Shown here in pieces: positions 6,179 to 7,672 of a stretch of 7,672 nt of DNA. Position 1 is the first letter of the stretch; the number at the start of each line of letters is the position of its first letter. The stretch covers positions 1 to 7,672 of the forward strand of contig CAZGVW010000229.1 of NCBI GenBank assembly GCA_964529265.1, written 5' to 3'. The position numbers were made by a program, and so were the translations under genes. This DNA is from CAZGVW01 sp964529265 (lineage in GTDB: Bacteria; Planctomycetota; Phycisphaerae; Phycisphaerales; UBA1924). The notes under the pieces were generated by a model. That model did not search any database and was not told the DNA's origin. It saw only the letters and a list, made by a program, of their open reading frames with translations.

Positions 6179-7579
6179 ATGCCTGTTGCGACATCGCACG
6201 CATCGATCGCGGAGAGGCTTGCGCGTCTGGCGCTCGTGCTCGCGGTGGTGCTGCTCGTGGTCCAGATCGCGCTGCTGGCGGTGTTCTGGCGCGTGATGGC
6301 GCACGAGCTGCACATGAACGACTTCGGCAAGTTCTACTACTCGGCGCGCGCCTACCTGGACGGACGGGACATGTACGGCCCGACGCCGGCGACGGCGATT
6401 CCCGTTGGCGGCGGGCAGACGAAGGAGTTCTGGAACCTGAACCCGCCGCACTTTCACCTGCTGATCCTGCCGCTGGCGATGCTGCCACCGACGGGCGCGC
6501 TGGCGCTGTGGTTCGCGGCGAGCGCGTTCTGCCTGACGATGAGCGTGCTGCTGATCGCCCGAGAGCTTGGGGTCCAGTGGACGCCGCGGAAGGCGCTCAT
6601 CGCTGCGATTCTTGCCATTGTCCCGTCGTCGACGGGAATGGTGGTGCTGACGGGCCAGGTGACGTTCGTGTTGATGCTCCCGATGACCCTGGCGTGGATC
6701 CACGCACGGCGCGGGAAATGGAGTGAGGCCGCCGTCTATCTGGGGCTCGCGGCCAGCGTCAAGCCGTTCCTCGGCATCTTCCTCGTCCACTTTCTGCTGC
6801 GGCGCCAGATCCGCGCGGCAGTCCTGATGACGACCATCGGCATCGTGGCGGCACTGGCGGGCCTGGCCGTGTTCGGACCAGGCGCCTACCGCTCGTGGCT
6901 CGGCGTGGCCACGAGCGTCGACTGGCTTTGGGGGCCGATGAATGGATCGCTCGGCGCGTTGATCGCGCGAGCCTTTGGCGGCAGCGTCGCGTTCGTCCCG
7001 CTCGTGGACGCCCGGGATCTCATTCCGGCAGCGACTGTCGTCGTGTCGGCTGCCGTCGCGGCGTGCGGCATCTGGCGCTTCAGTCTCTCGCCGGCAACCG
7101 GCGAAGACGTCGCATTCGCCGGGCTGATCATGACGGCGCTCCTGGTTTCTCCGCTCGGGTGGATGTATTACCTCCCGCTGCTGGCGGGTCCCGCCGCCGC
7201 GCTCTGGGCTTCGCGTTCGCGTCCGATGCCGGTCCGGGATCTTTGCCTCGCCGCTGCCGGCCCGGGTCTGCTGCTCCCGCACCTGGTCACCGACACCTGG
7301 GCGCACGTGCCGTGGGGAGGCGCCACGCTCGGTTCGCTGTACACGTGGACGTTCATTGCGCTGTGGCTGGCGGTGGCGATTGACGCGTCACCCGCGGCGT
7401 CCGATCGACATCGACTGGTTGCCGACAGGGGGAGAGTGGAGCGCGGCGGCGGTGGTAAAGACGGAAGCCCAAGCGACGGAGGCTCGCCAGTGAACCTCAT
7501 CGAAGGTCGCTGGCGATCGCCCCGCTCGAGCCGATGGTGTCGCCCCCCGGGGCGACTGCTCTGCGTCGAGTGGTATTGA
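6179..7579 (+). CDS. GT87-type (DUF2029) membrane glycosyltransferase, unusual C-terminal tail
   Basis: A 466-residue polytopic GT-C protein with the same ordered motifs as the protein at 3085-4254. These are NDFGKFYYSA after the first helix (D48, candidate catalytic residue), NLNPPHFH (N88-P89-P90), TGQ (Q160), ASVKP (K195-P196) and SPLGWMYYLPLL (S324, P325, W328, Y330-Y331). The last membrane helix ends near residue 402. The remaining ~60 residues are hydrophilic and glycine- and arginine-rich (ERGGGGKDGSPSDGG at 421-435), with weaker G/C preference at third codon positions. They may be a disordered tail or the result of a late frameshift. The start ATG follows the preceding stop without a gap, so expression probably depends on the upstream gene (termination-reinitiation). 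The role is presumably transfer of a sugar from a polyprenyl-phosphate donor to an extracytoplasmic acceptor; the substrate is unknown. Confidence 0.78.
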   Translation: MPVATSHASIAERLARLALVLAVVLLVVQIALLAVFWRVMAHELHMNDFGKFYYSARAYLDGRDMYGPTPATAIPVGGGQTKEFWNLNPPHFHLLILPLAMLPPTGALALWFAASAFCLTMSVLLIARELGVQWTPRKALIAAILAIVPSSTGMVVLTGQVTFVLMLPMTLAWIHARRGKWSEAAVYLGLAASVKPFLGIFLVHFLLRRQIRAAVLMTTIGIVAALAGLAVFGPGAYRSWLGVATSVDWLWGPMNGSLGALIARAFGGSVAFVPLVDARDLIPAATVVVSAAVAACGIWRFSLSPATGEDVAFAGLIMTALLVSPLGWMYYLPLLAGPAAALWASRSRPMPVRDLCLAAAGPGLLLPHLVTDTWAHVPWGGATLGSLYTWTFIALWLAVAIDASPAASDRHRLVADRGRVERGGGGKDGSPSDGGSPVNLIEGRWRSPRSSRWCRPPGRLLCVEWY

Positions 7580-7628
7580 GCATCCGGCTGCTGCGGGTCC
7601 CGGCCGATCTCATTCGTGGACGATGAGC

Positions 7629-7634
7629 TAACAT
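7629..7634 (+). promoter_or_regulatory. Candidate -10 element for a leaderless transcript
   Basis: TAACAT (four of six matches to TATAAT) ends 6 bases before the GTG at 7641. That is the spacing expected if transcription starts at the start codon itself. No -35 hexamer is evident 16-18 bp upstream, and no Shine-Dalgarno sequence is present in between. Confidence 0.35.
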
Positions 7635-7640
7635 CTGCGC

Positions 7641-7672
7641 GTGCGGGTTTTGACTCTCTCTCCGGCGCAAGT
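7641..7672 (+). CDS. Start of a gene cut by the window edge, possibly a GT4-type glycosyltransferase
   Basis: From the GTG at 7641 the frame reads (M)RVLTLSPAQ with no stop before the window ends. A short basic-hydrophobic opening of the form MRVLxLSP is typical of the first beta strand of GT-B (GT4-like) glycosyltransferases, and the neighbouring genes are glycosyltransferases. With only ten codons visible the family is a guess. The start is supported by the TAACAT -10-like hexamer just upstream, not by a ribosome binding site. The nearby ATG at 7623 runs into a stop after two codons. Confidence 0.4.
   Translation, partial: MRVLTLSPAQ

Noticed and set aside
3502..6726. A 1074-codon + strand open frame spanning parts of five gene regions
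   Set aside because: It crosses the divergent intergenic region and runs in another frame over the genes at 3085-4254, 4334-6178 and 6179-7579. Its product is R/G/A-rich with no membrane or domain pattern, as expected for a shadow frame in GC-rich DNA.
5567..7306. A 579-codon minus-strand frame over the second + strand operon
   Set aside because: The translation is highly charged, R/H/E/D-rich low-complexity sequence; the + strand frames here show membrane helices and family motifs.
7539..7556. A GC-rich inverted repeat (GTCGCCCC / GGGGCGAC) near the end of the second GT87 gene as a terminator
   Set aside because: The arms are separated by only two bases, leaving about seven pairs once a loop opens. 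There is no T-run after it and it lies inside the reading frame, so it is weak support for termination.

Overview
The window is high-GC bacterial DNA (about two thirds G+C by eye) with tightly packed genes. It holds one insertion sequence and a divergent cluster of polytopic membrane glycosyltransferases. Gene density, codon use and the near absence of Shine-Dalgarno sequences before the chromosomal genes would suit a soil bacterium, for example an acidobacterial or other environmental lineage. This assignment is a weak inference, because no rRNA or marker gene is present.

Layout. (1) Positions 1-1448 are an IS256-family insertion sequence with an intact-looking 421-residue DDE transposase on the + strand. 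A long GC-rich stem-loop follows its stop codon, and its right terminal inverted repeat is present as two perfect 33-bp tandem copies. (2) Positions 1511-1740 are a degenerate minisatellite-like array with a unit of about 51 bp, fused to the 3' end of the next gene. (3) On the minus strand, read right to left, are a GT87-type glycosyltransferase (4254-3085) and an ArnT/PMT-type (GT39-like) GT-C glycosyltransferase (3088-1484). They overlap by ATGA and so form an operon. The second protein runs through the repeat array before it stops. (4) A 79-bp divergent intergenic region (4255-4333) separates these from a + strand operon: a 614-residue GT-C-like membrane protein (4334-6178), a second GT87-type glycosyltransferase (6179-7579) starting directly at the previous stop, and the first 10 codons of a gene that may encode a GT4-type glycosyltransferase (7641 to the window edge).

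Working model (inference). GT-C enzymes take sugars from polyprenyl-phosphate donors on the outer face of the cytoplasmic membrane. Four such proteins in two divergent operons, two of them (3085-4254 and 6179-7579) sharing the same ordered motifs, suggest a locus that decorates or assembles a cell-surface glycan, glycolipid or glycoprotein. Acceptor and sugar cannot be read from the sequence.

The most unusual parts are the repeat array that has overrun the end of a coding sequence without keeping one reading frame, and the doubled IS end. No convincing new defence or mobile system was seen.
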